Assembly: GCA_040437565.1 (NCBI GenBank)
Contig: JBDOQK010000045.1
Coordinates: forward strand, 186,001 to 250,000
Direction of reading: 5' to 3'
Length of the DNA: 64,000 nt
Origin: Albugo candida
Lineage: Eukaryota; Oomycota; Peronosporomycetes; Albuginales
Positions 62,608 through 64,000 of the stretch are shown in pieces. Every line of letters begins with the position of its first letter. The stretch's first letter is position 1. Under the pieces are notes generated by a model. That model ran no database searches and had not been told where the DNA came from. It saw only the letters and a program-made list of their open reading frames with translations. The position numbers were made by a program, and so were the translations under genes.

Positions 62608-64000
62608 GAGTTAAGCGATTTCAAAACATGACATGTGATAAGAAGGGCTGTTCGCTCTTATTATTCCTCCAAAAAAAGGAGAACATATTTGAATCAGCTC
62701 GAGTGTGCTTTAATTGCTGTACCCAATTCGTGACGAATTCAATCTCAAGACCACTATAGTAGCGAATTTGCTAAAATTGTGTTGTTATGTCGATAAACTA
62801 TGTCGGCATTCCATGACTAACAGTAAACGTAGTTTCACCTCATTTACCACCGGTCAACATCAAAACCCAAGTTCTTCCAGTGTTTGACTCATTCATCAGG
62901 ACTGAACGGGACCTATGACATCTAATCGAGCAATCACATACTACCGACTAATTTTATGAACGAAACTGCGGATGTCAATGCATTAAACCAGACATTTAAG
63001 GTAGATGACGCACTATTGCGACATCTGAATTCGACGAACCTTGATGAAGTCGTTTTCTGCTCGAAGAATACTTCCTGAGTACGGAAAACACGCCACATGC
63101 ACTATCCCACTTGGCATTTTGTGCTATTAGAACATCATCTGCTGGTCGTGGATAGTGACCGAGTCTATGAAATATACAAGGATTCTCTGCATTAGACGTT
63201 TAATGGACGAAGCTTGGACGAGATATTCGGAAGAATCTTTATGGTTAAATTCTTTTAGACATATTGATGTCATGGGAACATCAAGGGGAAGTGGAATGGT
63301 TCTAGCTGTACTTGTTCACTGAAAGCACTATGAGGAAGACACGGAATAAGTTTAAATTGGATTTAAAGAAGCAGACGCATTTTGACCCAAATCTGAAGTG
63401 GGATTTGGGAATGCGATCACGAAGGCTACACAGGGAGTGGGGTTGAAAATAGTAGTAAAATTAGAAAAATTGGTTACTGGTGACACAAGTGCTCGTGCTT
63501 CCTAGGAACTTCCAGAATTTTTTTTAGAATTCATGTACATTTAGCCCATCGTGATTACCACCCAATAAGATCATTGTCGTCACGGGTAGCTGATTGTGGG
63601 AAAATTATCAAACAGAAAAAGCAAAGAGATGGACAAGAGCAGCAAGAATGGAACAGCATACGCCTGCTTACTGTTACCACCTAGCCATTTCTAAGAAAGC
63701 GCTTCTTTAAAACCAAACTCCTTTCTTTTAGAAAACGATTTCACAAAGCACTCTTCTCCCGCACTGCCTCATATTCCACTTAATTGATCAGATCGAGCTT
63801 AGAGATATCTCATGTATGCTTGATATAAAATAAAATGAAGCTTCGAGTATCGATGTAGCCAGCCTTCAGACAAAATCATGAAGAAAACCTCAATCCAACG
63901 AAATGCCGCTTCTTTGTATGTATGCAATCGTCCATCAAATGGATGTACGGGTGATCTAGAACCACCTTGCGCTTATACTGTATTATGTTCTAAGAATGAG
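62608..64000. other. No gene recognised
   Basis: Nothing I can identify. Short broken stretches near 63180-63450 read like old coding sequence but match no family I know. Confidence 0.4.

Overview
This is eukaryotic, AT-rich, repeat-dominated scaffold sequence. It has four runs of exactly 100 N (scaffold joins), no bacterial-style operons, hardly any long open frames, and many decayed transposable elements. The mixture of Ty1/copia retroelements, a tRNA-derived SINE, a fungal-type DDE transposase and an intronless secreted-protein family would fit a filamentous microbe such as a biotrophic fungus or an oomycete. I cannot settle the taxon from sequence alone, and no housekeeping gene is present to anchor it.

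The one long intact gene is at 25002-27179 (minus). It encodes a predicted secreted protein of about 725 residues. Its C-terminal third is shared with a shorter second copy at 39574-40943 (minus) and a truncated, interrupted copy at 4321-4881 (minus). All three end in the same small domain, with cysteines spaced C-x2-C ... C-x5-C around an aromatic G-Y-[IV]-W-M core. I do not recognise this family. Weaker look-alikes at 41340-42110, 36884-37909 and 62287-62607 may be older members. This dispersed, all-minus-strand family is the most interesting biology in the window.

Layout. 0-3 kb: no recognised gene, but a 644-bp exact repeat flanks the first N gap and looks like an unmerged assembly overlap. 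4.3-8.8 kb: family relic, SINE inserted in a copia gag fossil, LTR-like relic, DDE transposase relic. 9-12.7 kb: nothing recognised. 12.8-13.7 kb: unclassified dispersed repeat. 15.1 kb: a 64-bp tandem duplication. 18-23.2 kb: two copia halves in opposite orientation carrying related LTRs. 25-27.2 kb: the large secreted-protein gene. 28.7-31 kb: minus-strand copia fossil. 34.9-36.2 kb: second copy of the dispersed repeat and a DDE transposase fragment. 36.9-42.1 kb: family copy and possible relics. 46.5-51.1 kb: a complete-length copia fossil with LTRs, target-site duplication and a half-tRNA-type primer site. 55.9-58.4 kb: second SINE with clear target-site duplication, then the best-preserved DDE element. 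59.3-59.7 kb: Gly/Tyr-rich gene relic. The rest shows nothing I can identify.

The coding content is mostly parasitic DNA plus one probable secreted-protein family. No pathway can be built from it.
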